In this document: one piece after another, positions 13,734 to 24,049 of the stretch
Numbering within the stretch: position 1 is the first letter of the stretch
Layout: every line of letters begins with the position of its first letter
NCBI RefSeq assembly: GCF_002895925.1
Contig: NZ_NWUO01000009.1
Span: 124,001 to 188,000 of the forward strand
Length of the DNA: 64,000 nucleotides
Direction: 5' to 3'
Source: Mixta theicola
Lineage (GTDB): Bacteria > Pseudomonadota > Gammaproteobacteria > Enterobacterales > Enterobacteriaceae
Program-made: the position numbers and the translations under genes
Notes under the pieces: generated by a model
What the model was told of the DNA's origin: nothing
The model's input: only the letters and a program-made list of their open reading frames with translations
Databases searched by the model: none

Positions 13734-15377
13734 ATGGATTCGCAACGCAATCTTTTTCTCATCGCTTTTCTGTTCGTGTCTTTCATGATCTGGCAAGCCT
13801 GGCAAACGGACCACGCTCCGCAGCCGCAGCAAACTCAGACCACGCAAAACACGACAGTAGCCGGTGATGCCGCTAATCAGGGTGTGCCTGCCAGCGGTCA
13901 GGGCAAAACCATCACCGTTAAGACTGATGTCCTGTCTTTGCACATCAATACCCGTGGTGGCGATGTGGAACAGGCGCAGCTGCTGACTTACCCGGATAAA
14001 CTGGGTTCTTCTCAGCCTTTCCAGCTACTGGAAACCACTCCAGCCTTTCTGTATCAGGCGCAGAGCGGCCTGACCGGCAGAAATGGGCCGGATAATCCGA
14101 ATAACGGCGCGCGTCCGCTTTATAACACTACTCAGGATAGCTTCCAGCTGGCTGACGGACAGAGCGAACTGCGTATCCCGATGACGTTCACCGCAGAAAA
14201 CGGCGCGGTTTATACCAAGACGTTTGTGCTGAAGCGCGGCGAATATGCCATCAACGTTGAGTATCAGGTCAACAACACCACCCAGCAGCCGCTGGAAGTG
14301 GCGATGTTTGGTCAGCTGAAGCAGACTATCGATCTGCCGAAGCATCGCGATACCGGCAGCAATAACTTTGCTCTGCATACTTTCCGTGGCGCGGCGTACT
14401 CCACCAGCGACAGCAAATATGAAAAGTATAAGTTTGACAAAATTGCTGATAACGAAAACCTGAATACCTCCACCTCCAACGGCTGGGTGGCTATGCTGCA
14501 GCAGTATTTTGCTACCGCATGGGTGCCGCGTACCGCCGGTGCGAATACGCTGTATACCAGCAGCCTGGGCAATGGACTGGCGGCAGTAGGCTACAAGTCA
14601 GCGCCGGTAGCGGTTGCGCCAGGGGCGCAGCAAACGCTGGCGGCTACGCTGTGGGTTGGCCCGGAAATTCAGGACAAAATGGCGGCGATTGCTCCGCATC
14701 TTGACCTGACCGTTGATTACGGCTGGCTGTGGTTTATTTCTCAGCCGCTGTTTAAGCTGCTGAAGTTCCTGCACAGCTTTATCGGTAACTGGGGCTTCTC
14801 GATTATCGTTATCACCTTTATCGTACGCGGCATCATGTACCCGCTGACCAAAGCGCAGTACACCTCAATGGCGAAGATGCGCATGCTACAGCCGAAAATT
14901 CAGGCGATGCGTGAGCGTTTGGGTGATGATAAGCAGCGTATGAGCCAGGAAATGATGGCGCTGTATAAATCAGAGAAGGTTAACCCGCTGGGCGGCTGTC
15001 TGCCTCTGGTTATCCAGATGCCGATCTTCCTTGCGCTTTACTATATGCTGATGGGCTCGGTAGAGCTGCGCCACGCGCCGTTCGCACTGTGGATCCACGA
15101 TCTCGCCGCACAGGACCCGTACTACATTCTGCCGATCCTGATGGGCGTAACGATGTTCTTCATTCAGAAGATGTCGCCGACCACCGTCACCGATCCGATG
15201 CAGCAGAAGATTATGACCTTTATGCCGGTCATCTTTACGGTGTTCTTCCTGTGGTTCCCGTCAGGTCTGGTGCTGTACTATATCGTCAGCAACCTGGTGA
15301 CCATTATCCAGCAGCAGCTGATTTATCGCGGCCTGGAAAAACGCGGGCTGCACAGCCGCGACAAGAAGAAAGCGTAA
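13734..15377 (+). CDS. yidC: Membrane protein insertase YidC
   Basis: A 547-residue inner-membrane insertase that works alone and with SecYEG. One N-terminal transmembrane helix ([17 protein letters not shown]) precedes a large periplasmic beta-sandwich domain (roughly 60-340) and five C-terminal helices. The hydrophilic-groove arginine is in [12 protein letters not shown]. The C terminus is basic (RDKKKA). Length and layout match E. coli YidC (548). Confidence 0.98.
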   Translation: MDSQRNLFLIAFLFVSFMIWQAWQTDHAPQPQQTQTTQNTTVAGDAANQGVPASGQGKTITVKTDVLSLHINTRGGDVEQAQLLTYPDKLGSSQPFQLLETTPAFLYQAQSGLTGRNGPDNPNNGARPLYNTTQDSFQLADGQSELRIPMTFTAENGAVYTKTFVLKRGEYAINVEYQVNNTTQQPLEVAMFGQLKQTIDLPKHRDTGSNNFALHTFRGAAYSTSDSKYEKYKFDKIADNENLNTSTSNGWVAMLQQYFATAWVPRTAGANTLYTSSLGNGLAAVGYKSAPVAVAPGAQQTLAATLWVGPEIQDKMAAIAPHLDLTVDYGWLWFISQPLFKLLKFLHSFIGNWGFSIIVITFIVRGIMYPLTKAQYTSMAKMRMLQPKIQAMRERLGDDKQRMSQEMMALYKSEKVNPLGGCLPLVIQMPIFLALYYMLMGSVELRHAPFALWIHDLAAQDPYYILPILMGVTMFFIQKMSPTTVTDPMQQKIMTFMPVIFTVFFLWFPSGLVLYYIVSNLVTIIQQQLIYRGLEKRGLHSRDKKKA

Positions 15378-15410
15378 CGGCCTGAGTTTATTCAGTTTCA
15401 GGCAGAACCT

Positions 15411-15445
15411 AACAGGGGCGGATTTTACCGCCCCTGTTTATTTGT
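15411..15445 (+). terminator. Terminator of the rpmH-yidC operon
   Basis: An 11-bp perfect stem (15411-15421 with 15428-15438), 6-nt loop, GC-rich, followed by TATTTG. It lies 33 bp after the yidC stop. Confidence 0.8.
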
Positions 15446-15506
15446 CGCCGTCCGGTCATCATAATTGACGCGACGGTCATTTAACGAGCGAACAAACTCA
15501 AGGCGC

Positions 15507-15610
15507 GGGGAGTGCAGGCAGAAGAGTAAAGCGCCCTGTGCCAGGGACGGCGCAGGCCGAGCTGTCAGGGACGGCGTTTTTTGCGACTTTACGATCGGCC
15601 AGCACTCCCC
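15507..15610 (+). other. Potentially structured leader upstream of mnmE
   Basis: A 9-bp pair GGGGAGTGC (15507-15515) / GCACTCCCC (15602-15610) encloses a nested 6-bp pair GTAAAG (15526-15531) / CTTTAC (15587-15592). Inside are two direct copies of CAGGGACGGCG, the second followed by six Ts. An alternative pair GGCCGA (15555-15560) / TCGGCC (15595-15600) would compete with it. It sits in the 301-bp yidC-mnmE gap. No known RNA family is recognised; the folding is inference. Confidence 0.35.
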
Positions 15611-15678
15611 ACGCAGACACCTTTTATCTGAGGCGGTCAACAGACCTTCTTTTTTATTACCGTATTGAGAGAGTTTCC

Positions 15679-17043
15679 ATGAGCCACAACGATACGATTG
15701 TCGCCCAGGCCACACCGCCAGGACGTGGCGGCGTGGGTATTCTGCGTATTTCCGGCAGCAAAGCGGCAGAAGTAGCCCGGCAGCTGTTGGGTAAACTGCC
15801 GAAGCCGCGTTACGCTGACTATCTGCCGTTTAAGGCCGCGGATGGCAGCATTCTCGATCAGGGCATTGCGCTCTGGTTTCCTGGCCCTCATTCCTTTACC
15901 GGCGAAGATGTGCTGGAGCTACAGGGACACGGCGGCCCGGTTATTCTCGATCTGCTGTTAAAGCGTATTGCCGCTTTACCCGACGTGCGTATCGCCAGGC
16001 CAGGTGAATTCTCTGAACGCGCGTTCCTTAACGATAAGCTGGATCTGGCGCAGGCCGAGGCCATTGCCGACCTGATTGATGCCAGCTCTGAACAGGCCGC
16101 CCGCTCGGCGCTGAATTCTTTGCAGGGCGCGTTTTCTATGCGCGTTAATCACCTTGTGGAAGCACTTACTCACCTGCGCATCTATGTGGAAGCGGCTATC
16201 GACTTCCCCGATGAAGAGATCGACTTTCTTTCGGACGGCAAAATCGAGGCGCAGCTGAACGCCGTTATGCAGGATTTGAACGCGGTGCGCGCGGAAGCGC
16301 GCCAGGGCAGCCTGCTACGTGAAGGGATGAAAGTGGTTATTGCCGGACGCCCTAACGCCGGTAAATCAAGCCTGCTGAACGCGCTGGCCGGTCGCGAAGC
16401 GGCCATCGTGACGGATATTGCCGGCACCACGCGTGACGTATTGCGCGAACATATCCATATCGATGGAATGCCGCTGCATATCATTGATACCGCCGGTTTA
16501 CGCGATGCCAGCGATGAAGTCGAACGTATCGGCATTGAGCGCGCCTGGCAGGAGATTGAACAGGCGGATCGCGTCCTGTTTATGGTGGATGGCACGACCA
16601 CCGATGCCACGGAGCCCGCCGCAATCTGGCCAGACTTTATTGCCCGTTTGCCGGATTCGCTGCCGATTACCGTGGTGCGTAATAAGGCTGACGTTACCGG
16701 TGAAATTCTCGGCCTGACGGAAGTAAATGGTCACTCACTTATTCGTCTTTCAGCCCGCACCGGCGCAGGAGTGGACGTTCTGCGTGACCATCTTAAGCAA
16801 AGCATGGGCTTTAACGACAATATGGAAGGCGGTTTCCTGGCCCGTCGTCGCCATTTACAGGCGCTGGAGTTAGCGGACACTCACTTACAGCAGGGTAAAG
16901 CGCAGCTGTTAGGGGCCTGGGCGGGCGAGCTGCTGGCTGAAGAGCTGCGGCTGGCGCAGCAGGCGCTGAGTGAAATTACCGGCGAGTTTACCTCTGACGA
17001 TCTGCTGGGCCGCATCTTCTCCAGCTTCTGTATTGGTAAATAA
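15679..17043 (+). CDS. mnmE: tRNA modification GTPase MnmE
   Basis: A 454-residue GTPase that, with MnmG (encoded at 56792-58681), adds the 5-carboxymethylaminomethyl group to wobble uridine of certain tRNAs. The N-terminal THF-binding domain comes first; the G domain follows with [14 protein letters not shown] and NKAD. The catalytic C terminus FCIGK carries the invariant cysteine. I start at ATG 15679 ([10 protein letters not shown]), which matches E. coli and has a GAGAG Shine-Dalgarno; the longer open frame upstream is not conserved. Confidence 0.98.
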   Translation: MSHNDTIVAQATPPGRGGVGILRISGSKAAEVARQLLGKLPKPRYADYLPFKAADGSILDQGIALWFPGPHSFTGEDVLELQGHGGPVILDLLLKRIAALPDVRIARPGEFSERAFLNDKLDLAQAEAIADLIDASSEQAARSALNSLQGAFSMRVNHLVEALTHLRIYVEAAIDFPDEEIDFLSDGKIEAQLNAVMQDLNAVRAEARQGSLLREGMKVVIAGRPNAGKSSLLNALAGREAAIVTDIAGTTRDVLREHIHIDGMPLHIIDTAGLRDASDEVERIGIERAWQEIEQADRVLFMVDGTTTDATEPAAIWPDFIARLPDSLPITVVRNKADVTGEILGLTEVNGHSLIRLSARTGAGVDVLRDHLKQSMGFNDNMEGGFLARRRHLQALELADTHLQQGKAQLLGAWAGELLAEELRLAQQALSEITGEFTSDDLLGRIFSSFCIGK

Positions 17044-17094
17044 GCGCGCCGTTGAACGTCAGCTGGCGATCGTCAAAGGGCTTAGCGATAAAAA

Positions 17095-17125
17095 AGACGC
17101 CGGGGCAGCTGCCTGTCCGGCGTCT
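17095..17125. terminator. Bidirectional terminator, mnmE / autotransporter
   Basis: A 9-bp stem (17095-17103 with 17117-17125) separates two convergent genes. The plus strand continues into TTTATTT; on the minus strand the A-run at 17090-17095 gives a U-tract. Confidence 0.8.
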
Positions 17126-17143
17126 CTTTATTTGGCAACGTTA

Positions 17144-20100
17144 TCAGAAGCTATATTTCGCGCCCAGCATCAGGCTGGCATCCTGATAGTGGTAGCGCCC
17201 CTGCTGCAGAGTAACGCTGCCGTTGAGCTGAAAGTTATCACTTACTTTTCCTTCCACGCCGGTTTTAAGCTCCGCTAAATTGCGTCCGCTGTTCTGCTGC
17301 ACATTAAGCTGGTTAAGATTCACCCGGTAAGGATCGCTATTATGCAGCCAGTTGAGCTCGACATAGGGCTTCAGGTTGCTCTCGCCGGGCTGTTTCGATT
17401 CCGCTATCCAGCCGCGAACCCCGATACGGCTGATTAAATTGTTATTTTTATTGGTTATCTGCGTACCGTTTCGCTCAGTCAGCCGCACGGTTTTCAGACC
17501 GTTAAAAATAACCTGCGCATGCGGCTGGAGATAAAAACCGTAGCGCCGCTGGTTATTACCCTCTCGCTCCAGCGCCTTCCAGATATAACCGCCTTCCAGT
17601 GAAGTGCTGACGCCCTGCATATGATATTTTTCCGCCCGTAACCCTTCCCCCGCTACGCTGCCGGTAAACCAGTTATATTGCAGCCAGCTATCCAGCCACA
17701 GTCCGCTATCGCTGTTTTGATCGGCAAACCAGGTGGCGTAAGCGCCCAGGCTGTAGCCAGAAATCGTGCTGCTGGCGGTGTAGTGGCTCTGGGTTGAACG
17801 GATATTGGTTGCCTGGCGGCCATAGCCCATCATCGGCCCAATATGTAAACGGCCATCTTTTTGCGCCAGCTGCCACAGATCGCCGCCTAACTGTACGGTA
17901 TAGCGATTGCCTTGCGCTTCCAGCGTATCCGCTATCCGGGCGCGGCTGTGTCCTCCCGTCTGACGTAGCCATAAGCTGGTTTCGCGTTGCCGGTCGCTAT
18001 CACTCTGGCTGCGGTTACCCAGGTGATCATACAGGCTAAGGTTAAATAACGTGGCGGCAGCCGCGCTGTTAGCGATATAGCCGCCGGCTTCGGGGCGAAA
18101 CACAGGTGCTTCATTAGCTGCATAATTCATTAAATACCAGTTACCGGTATGGGTGCCTGCACCTCGCTTTAGCTGATACTCGTACGCGCCCGCAACAATA
18201 CGTCCCTGTTGGACAAACTCGCCTTCAGACGAGCCGTTAACCTCTATCAGCTCAATCCCGTTAAGCGTTTTAGCGCCGGTTCCGCCCGCGTTAAGTACCT
18301 TAACCCAGGTCGATCCTGAACTATTGCCGTTCACGATAAGCCTGTTGGTCGCCGCGCTGTCATCGCCCAAATAGGTATTAAAAATCAGCGTACCGTTATT
18401 ACCGGCGTAATTACCGGCAACGATCAGATCGTCGCCAGCGGTTCCACGCTTAAAGGCGATGGTGCCCTGGTTGATAACATTCTGTACTGACGAAGCGTGA
18501 GTCGTTTGCCACAGGCTATGGGAATAAACGGCTATATCCGCATTATTTACCGCCCCGGTAAGCTGTGAGCTATTCTGTAATATCAGCGAGGCGGTGCTGC
18601 CCGGATCGACATTCACATCGCCGTTCAGGATGGTTTGGTTGTTTGCCTCCAGTTCGACGTGGGAAGCGTAAACGGCGCCTTTTCCGGCATCGTTAACCGT
18701 AACAACGTTTAACAGCTGTTGATTGCCTCCCTGCAGGAAAGTGCCGTTACTGGCCTGCAGTTTAAGCCGGGCCGCCGTAACGTTAATGGCTTCCTGCGTC
18801 GCGCTGGTCAGCCTAACGCTATCCAGCCGTACCTGATTAAGCTGCGCTGCGGGATTATTGCTGGTTGCAGAATCGCTTTTGACAATCAGCGCCGGCGCAT
18901 TCCCTGCGCTGGTTACATTACTGTTATCAACCAATATGTTGCCTGATTGCGTGAGCAGAGCGCTGGCGTTGTCGCCATACGTCGTCACGTTCATCCGGCT
19001 GGCCGTTACGGTCGCCTGGCTAAAAGCCCCCATGCCGGAAGCCAACTCGCCGTAGGTTTTAATGGTGCTGCCGGTGATATTAAGCTGGCCGCCCAGCTCG
19101 CTAACAACGCCCCTGCTACGATAGCCAGTTGTGTTAATGGTGAGGTTATTACCGGTGGCCTGATCTCCCGTATAGATGCCATAGCTCCGCATCCCGGAGG
19201 TGGTTAAGGTAACGCCGTCCGCCACCGCCGTGCCCTGCAGCCCATTCAGGGCATGGGCGGTATTTCCAGTGGTGGTTAGCGAGGCGTCGCTAATGGTTAG
19301 CTGTGTATCTTCATTTGCCAGCCAGAGGGCATCGGCATACTCTCCGTGGGTGGTATAACTACCGCCGTTAACCGTCACGTTGGCGTTCTTATTAATATCC
19401 AGCGCCCTGACATTATCGCCGGTGGTGATAACCTCAACGTTAGTAAGTTCTGAGTGCGAGTTACGAATCAGCAGAGCATAGTCATCTTCCACCTGAATAT
19501 AGCTGTTTGATAGTATCGTTCGGGTCATTGGCCCCCAGTCACCGATACGCACCCCCCCGCTTTGGCCTTTGGCTATAATGGTTAAACCATCCGCGTTTAA
19601 TTCCCCAAGGTTTTGCTGGATGGCATAGCCTACCGTGCCGTCTCCGAGATTAAACAGGCTATTCGTGATCGTGGCCGTTGCTCCACTACCGTTTAACGTC
19701 ACGCCCGCCGAAACGGAGGTGCTATTAATATCGACTTTTAATCCATCGGCCACCAGAGTTGAATTATCCAACACCTCAACGCCATAACCGCTGTTTTCTG
19801 ACAGCGTAATAGCGGTATTCTTGATATTGGCCACCGAGTCACCGCTGACAACGACGCCATAAGAATTACGTTGATAAGTGCTAATGCTGCTGTTATCGAT
19901 ATTAAGGTAAGCCGAAGAAACTTTAATCGCGGGTCGGCCTGTAGCGTTATTTTTTAAGCTGGCCCCTTGTATGGTCAGCGTTCCCTTATTTTCAACCAGA
20001 GCCGTTGAAGTGGCTTCGCTATGAAAGCTCAGAGAAGGTTTAACCACCAGTTCGCTGCCGGCGCCTGAGACATACAGGGGATAATCATTCGGATCCTGAG

Positions 20101-20254
20101 TGGCGTAGCCTGTGGTCACCTCCGTACGATTTCCGCTGGTTTCATGCCAGAGCGAAGCGCTGCCAGCTGAAAAAGGCAGCAGCGCGAGTAGCAGGCAAGC
20201 ATTACCTGCGCCGTCATCGGTGAAAGGAAAGCAACGCAAATATTTTCTGCTCAT
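17144..20254 (-). CDS. Type V autotransporter adhesin-like protein
   Basis: A 1036-residue outer-membrane autotransporter. A short basic start and hydrophobic stretch (LLLALLPFSAGSAS, about 21-34) form the signal region. A long Ser/Thr/Asn/Gly-rich passenger (about 40-760) contains many degenerate repeats of the parallel beta-helix kind (for example IKNTAITLSENSGYGVEV). The last 270 or so residues form the beta-barrel, ending LMLGAKYSF with terminal phenylalanine. No catalytic triad is evident, so I favour a surface adhesin. I choose the second ATG (20254) because AAGGA is 6 bases upstream. The specific ligand is unknown. Confidence 0.85.
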   Translation of the reverse strand: MSRKYLRCFPFTDDGAGNACLLLALLPFSAGSASLWHETSGNRTEVTTGYATQDPNDYPLYVSGAGSELVVKPSLSFHSEATSTALVENKGTLTIQGASLKNNATGRPAIKVSSAYLNIDNSSISTYQRNSYGVVVSGDSVANIKNTAITLSENSGYGVEVLDNSTLVADGLKVDINSTSVSAGVTLNGSGATATITNSLFNLGDGTVGYAIQQNLGELNADGLTIIAKGQSGGVRIGDWGPMTRTILSNSYIQVEDDYALLIRNSHSELTNVEVITTGDNVRALDINKNANVTVNGGSYTTHGEYADALWLANEDTQLTISDASLTTTGNTAHALNGLQGTAVADGVTLTTSGMRSYGIYTGDQATGNNLTINTTGYRSRGVVSELGGQLNITGSTIKTYGELASGMGAFSQATVTASRMNVTTYGDNASALLTQSGNILVDNSNVTSAGNAPALIVKSDSATSNNPAAQLNQVRLDSVRLTSATQEAINVTAARLKLQASNGTFLQGGNQQLLNVVTVNDAGKGAVYASHVELEANNQTILNGDVNVDPGSTASLILQNSSQLTGAVNNADIAVYSHSLWQTTHASSVQNVINQGTIAFKRGTAGDDLIVAGNYAGNNGTLIFNTYLGDDSAATNRLIVNGNSSGSTWVKVLNAGGTGAKTLNGIELIEVNGSSEGEFVQQGRIVAGAYEYQLKRGAGTHTGNWYLMNYAANEAPVFRPEAGGYIANSAAAATLFNLSLYDHLGNRSQSDSDRQRETSLWLRQTGGHSRARIADTLEAQGNRYTVQLGGDLWQLAQKDGRLHIGPMMGYGRQATNIRSTQSHYTASSTISGYSLGAYATWFADQNSDSGLWLDSWLQYNWFTGSVAGEGLRAEKYHMQGVSTSLEGGYIWKALEREGNNQRRYGFYLQPHAQVIFNGLKTVRLTERNGTQITNKNNNLISRIGVRGWIAESKQPGESNLKPYVELNWLHNSDPYRVNLNQLNVQQNSGRNLAELKTGVEGKVSDNFQLNGSVTLQQGRYHYQDASLMLGAKYSF

Positions 20255-20376
20255 AGTCATTCCTTTGTATATCTATTTTAACCATGAATAATAAGGCGGT
20301 TGCAGGTGCGTTCTTCTCTATCCATAAACATCCTGCCGCCTGGGAATAATAAAAATCAAGCCGTTATTAAATAGCG

Positions 20377-21417
20377 CTACATATAATCAATGGTATAGGT
20401 TACGGACCCCGTTAACTCTCCCGGCGTGACCTTTTCGTTTGTTCTGTAATAGGCAGCCCTTAAAGGAACGTTTAATAGTTGATTGCCGGAAAGAAAATCA
20501 CCTATTTTAAACCATTCATTATTTCCGGTTTCAATAAATGCCCCGGTGCTGTCCTGATGTAATAACTGAAATCCTATGCCTTCAGCCACCTTGCCGGAGC
20601 GGTCAAGAAACGGATAAACGCCATTGCGTTCTAATCCTGCAACCGGCGTACCGCTGAATGCCATATTAATAGAGAGCGTGCTCCATAAGTTGCCGTTACA
20701 CTGCAGCGAAACGGCAAAGTCGGTAACATAATTATCCGCCCGACCCCTGATCGGCAGATCGGCAACATTCAGGCCAGGCAATGTTTGGTGGATATTCGGC
20801 GTCGTTGTATTACAGGTAAAAGAAGAAAAAGAGAGGCTTCTAACGTTAGTGGCCCGATAGCGCATATAGCCGGTGCCCGCATCGCCAATTGAAAATAACC
20901 AGACATCGTTACGAAACGGAGAGAAAGCTACATTTTCTGCGATTTTCACTAACTCGATACGTACGGTAACGTTGATTTTTGTATAGTATGAGGTTGGTAG
21001 TCCGTTTGCAAAAACCGCATCTGTAGAATAACCGCTGTCATAGCTCTTAGTGTCCTTGCTCCTTTCGCCATTAATCGTGACGTAAAATGCCAATCCACTA
21101 TCACTCCCTAATGCATTATCAATAGTGTCCCGATTAATATATATTTTTTCCCTGCCCGACGTTACCGTGCTGCTATTAATTTCTTTAGCACACCATAAAT
21201 CAAGATCCATAGTGACATCATAAATTGTTGTACCCACAGGCACCGTATTGGGTATTTGATTAGGCAATTTATTAAAGTCAAAGGCGGTAACGCTGTTGGA
21301 AATATTTGAGTCAGGGCCACAGCGAACGTTTGTAGCATAGCTTATATTGCTGATAAAGCAGGAAGCCAGCAGTAAAAGCCAGGTACTGTACGAACACTTT
21401 TTAGTTAATTCATTCAT
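20377..21417 (-). CDS. Fimbrial tip adhesin / minor pilin
   Basis: A 346-residue secreted protein. Its signal peptide ends near residue 28 (NISYA). A divergent N-terminal half (about 30-200), a likely receptor-binding domain, precedes a pilin-type domain (CNTTTPNIHQTLPGLNVADLP onward). It ends GSVTYTIDYM, the C-terminal strand that pairs with the chaperone. It closes the fimbrial operon after the usher, the usual place for a tip adhesin. The ligand cannot be predicted. The start is supported by GGGAG 6 bases upstream. Confidence 0.8.
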   Translation of the reverse strand: MNELTKKCSYSTWLLLLASCFISNISYATNVRCGPDSNISNSVTAFDFNKLPNQIPNTVPVGTTIYDVTMDLDLWCAKEINSSTVTSGREKIYINRDTIDNALGSDSGLAFYVTINGERSKDTKSYDSGYSTDAVFANGLPTSYYTKINVTVRIELVKIAENVAFSPFRNDVWLFSIGDAGTGYMRYRATNVRSLSFSSFTCNTTTPNIHQTLPGLNVADLPIRGRADNYVTDFAVSLQCNGNLWSTLSINMAFSGTPVAGLERNGVYPFLDRSGKVAEGIGFQLLHQDSTGAFIETGNNEWFKIGDFLSGNQLLNVPLRAAYYRTNEKVTPGELTGSVTYTIDYM

Positions 21418-21444
21418 TATTTTCTCCCAAATCCAGCGCCAGCC

Positions 21445-24012
21445 TTATTGCGCTGATTTTGCTAATGCTTCTTGCCTGACAGTAGGTGTCGGGTAGTGAC
21501 AGGTCGTATTAAAACGTTGAAAACGACGTTGCCTTTTATTTGTCTTTTCCGGCAGATTAACATCGAATAAACAGGTATAGCGGCTATGCGGTCCCCAGCT
21601 AACCTGTAAACGTTTCATACTCTCCTCCAGGCGGATATACATTTTTCCTCCCTGGGCAACGACTCCCACATCATGTCCGTCTTCGGTTTTTACGCTGGCG
21701 CCGAAGGGCAAGGCTTCACCATCCGGCAGCCGCGCTTGAATTAATAGCGCGTTGCCCTGCCTGGTTGGATAATTCACTTTTACTATCGCGCCAGCGCGCG
21801 GCACCACCTGTTTAACCGTGGATTCCAGCTCGACGTCTAGCGGCATCCCGATGGGATTAATCGCGATTTTATTGATGCGGTAAGGCGTGAGATACGGAAC
21901 CAGCGCATAGCCGGCATCGTTGATGATTACGCCCGGATAACCTTCAATCGTCGCGCCCGCTGCGCCTTTCGCCTGAACCACGGCCAGCGTGTCGCCGTTA
22001 TAAGGGCTGGCGATCAGCGCATCCGGCAACATCACAAAGCTGCCGTTCATCCCGGCGGTATAAGAGCGATAGTTTTTACTTCTGGCGTAGCTGGCTTTCA
22101 GCTGCGTGTTTTTGAAACGATAAGAACCCGATATATTCCCTGAGCTGTCGCCGTTATCTTCACGCGTTACGCCAACGTTATAATCGACCTGATCTTTTTC
22201 ACCCAGCACGCCGCTTAATGCCAGCTGGGTTGAGACACCTTCATCGCTGCGCGTGGTATAGCTGTTAACATATGGCGTATGAGATCCCCGGCCCAACGGC
22301 AGGGAGAAAGAGAGAAGATACTGCGTTTCGCTGTAGGTGGCGGTTTTAGCGCGATTAATGCTAATGCCGTAATTTACTAAACGAAAACGGTTGGTATAAC
22401 CCAGCTGATACTGCACGTCGCTGCCTTGCCTGTCCCAGTAATTTTCTACATAACCGCTGGTATAAATATTGCCGCTGCTCTCGCCCAGCCGCTGATTTAG
22501 CGTGAGGGATAAACGATTGTGGGGCCGGTTTAGCTGCGATCCCCCTATCCGATCCGCTTTCTGATGTATATCCACTAACTGCGTGGCGCTGGTTAAATCA
22601 AGATAACCGGAGGAAGAAAAGCGGTAAGCCGCAATGGAGACAGAGCTATTGGTTGCTGAAATAAATTTGCTGTAGCTGGCCCGAACGCTAACGCCACTCT
22701 GCGCGCTGATGCCATCATCAAAGCGGGAACTGGTCGCATCCAGAGCAAAAGCCCCTATCGATGTGCCGACGGCGCCGCCAACCAGGCCAGCGAGATAATC
22801 ACCGGAGCCCAGCAGGCCGCTATAGCCAGTGAGCCAGTTGTTTACGCCGTACTGAACGGTAGCCTGAAACACTTTGGGCGTGTAGCTGACGTTTTGATTA
22901 CGCAGCGTGCCCAACAGCAGGCTATAGCGGTAGCTGCCTGGGCGGATCATTTCCGAAACGGACGCATAGGGCACTATAAACTCCGTTTCCCGTCCGTCAG
23001 ATTCCGTAACCGTTACGCTAAGATCGCCGCCATAACCGGAGGGATAAATATCATTGATAGCAAATTCGCCCGGCGGCACCGTGGTTTCATAAATCAGGGC
23101 GTTATTTTGCCGAATCCGTACGCGCGCATTGGTCTGGGCAATACCGCGCACCACGGGAGCGTAACCGCGTTGGGAGTCAGGCAACATCTGATCAGAGGTC
23201 GCAAGCCTTACTCCCCTGAACATAAATGAGTTAAACATGGTTCCCGAACTGTTTGCGTCGCCGATTAAAATCCTGGAACGCAGTGGAGTAATATCCCGCT
23301 GTAGGTTATTACTAAAAACGGAATAGCTGCTGCCGTTATTTTTGTTCCATCTCCATGCGCCAGAATGACGAAACATCCAGCCGTGGATATTGATACTGCC
23401 GCCCAGCTTGCTGTAAAAGGATTCCGAGTCAAACCTTCCTGACTCCTGTTTGAAGTAGCTATTATCGTAACTGGCATACAGCGCGTTGCTGCCATCTTCC
23501 CATAGCTCAGGATCAACATAACCGCGAGCGACTCGGCTAAGCCACGCCTGCGGTATTTGCAGATTAAGACGCATATCGGCAAGCGTCATCCGCGCCCTGG
23601 ACGAGGGCTGAAGCGTTTCCAGCGCCGTACAGTTATTATTCTGACGCAGGGTATTCTGCTGCGCTGATGAAAGAAGGTTTATACGAAACCCGGTCAGGTT
23701 AACCAGAGTCTGGTTAAAACAGATGACCGACTCTCCTTTTTTATCGCGAACAATCACATTTTCCCGCCCCAGCAGCTGGTTATTCAAATAAATATCGCTG
23801 GCATAGATACCTGGCGGAATTTTAAATTCACCGTTAAAACGGGTAATGTCGATATGATCGCCAGCGGCCTGGTTAAGAAATATCGGATCAAAAGAGACTT
23901 CGGCCACGGCAGGGGCATGCAATGTACAGCCTATAACGGCGATAAATGCCGAGGAGAACACGCTATTTTTCTTATAACGACTGTATCCATGATAGAAAGA
24001 AAAAGTTAACAT
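21445..24012 (-). CDS. Fimbrial outer-membrane usher
   Basis: An 855-residue usher of the FimD/PapC family that forms the assembly pore for the pilus. A signal region precedes the N-terminal chaperone-binding domain (SFDPIFLNQAAGDHIDITRFN). The 24-strand barrel with an internal plug follows (RGIAQTNARVRIRQNNALIYE). C-terminal domains end with a CLFDVNLP segment. It lies between chaperone and adhesin in a minus-strand operon. Length is typical (about 850). Confidence 0.93.
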   Translation of the reverse strand: MLTFSFYHGYSRYKKNSVFSSAFIAVIGCTLHAPAVAEVSFDPIFLNQAAGDHIDITRFNGEFKIPPGIYASDIYLNNQLLGRENVIVRDKKGESVICFNQTLVNLTGFRINLLSSAQQNTLRQNNNCTALETLQPSSRARMTLADMRLNLQIPQAWLSRVARGYVDPELWEDGSNALYASYDNSYFKQESGRFDSESFYSKLGGSINIHGWMFRHSGAWRWNKNNGSSYSVFSNNLQRDITPLRSRILIGDANSSGTMFNSFMFRGVRLATSDQMLPDSQRGYAPVVRGIAQTNARVRIRQNNALIYETTVPPGEFAINDIYPSGYGGDLSVTVTESDGRETEFIVPYASVSEMIRPGSYRYSLLLGTLRNQNVSYTPKVFQATVQYGVNNWLTGYSGLLGSGDYLAGLVGGAVGTSIGAFALDATSSRFDDGISAQSGVSVRASYSKFISATNSSVSIAAYRFSSSGYLDLTSATQLVDIHQKADRIGGSQLNRPHNRLSLTLNQRLGESSGNIYTSGYVENYWDRQGSDVQYQLGYTNRFRLVNYGISINRAKTATYSETQYLLSFSLPLGRGSHTPYVNSYTTRSDEGVSTQLALSGVLGEKDQVDYNVGVTREDNGDSSGNISGSYRFKNTQLKASYARSKNYRSYTAGMNGSFVMLPDALIASPYNGDTLAVVQAKGAAGATIEGYPGVIINDAGYALVPYLTPYRINKIAINPIGMPLDVELESTVKQVVPRAGAIVKVNYPTRQGNALLIQARLPDGEALPFGASVKTEDGHDVGVVAQGGKMYIRLEESMKRLQVSWGPHSRYTCLFDVNLPEKTNKRQRRFQRFNTTCHYPTPTVRQEALAKSAQ

Positions 24013-24049
24013 AAAAATTCCCTTTATTATGTTTGATTATTTAAGCAGG

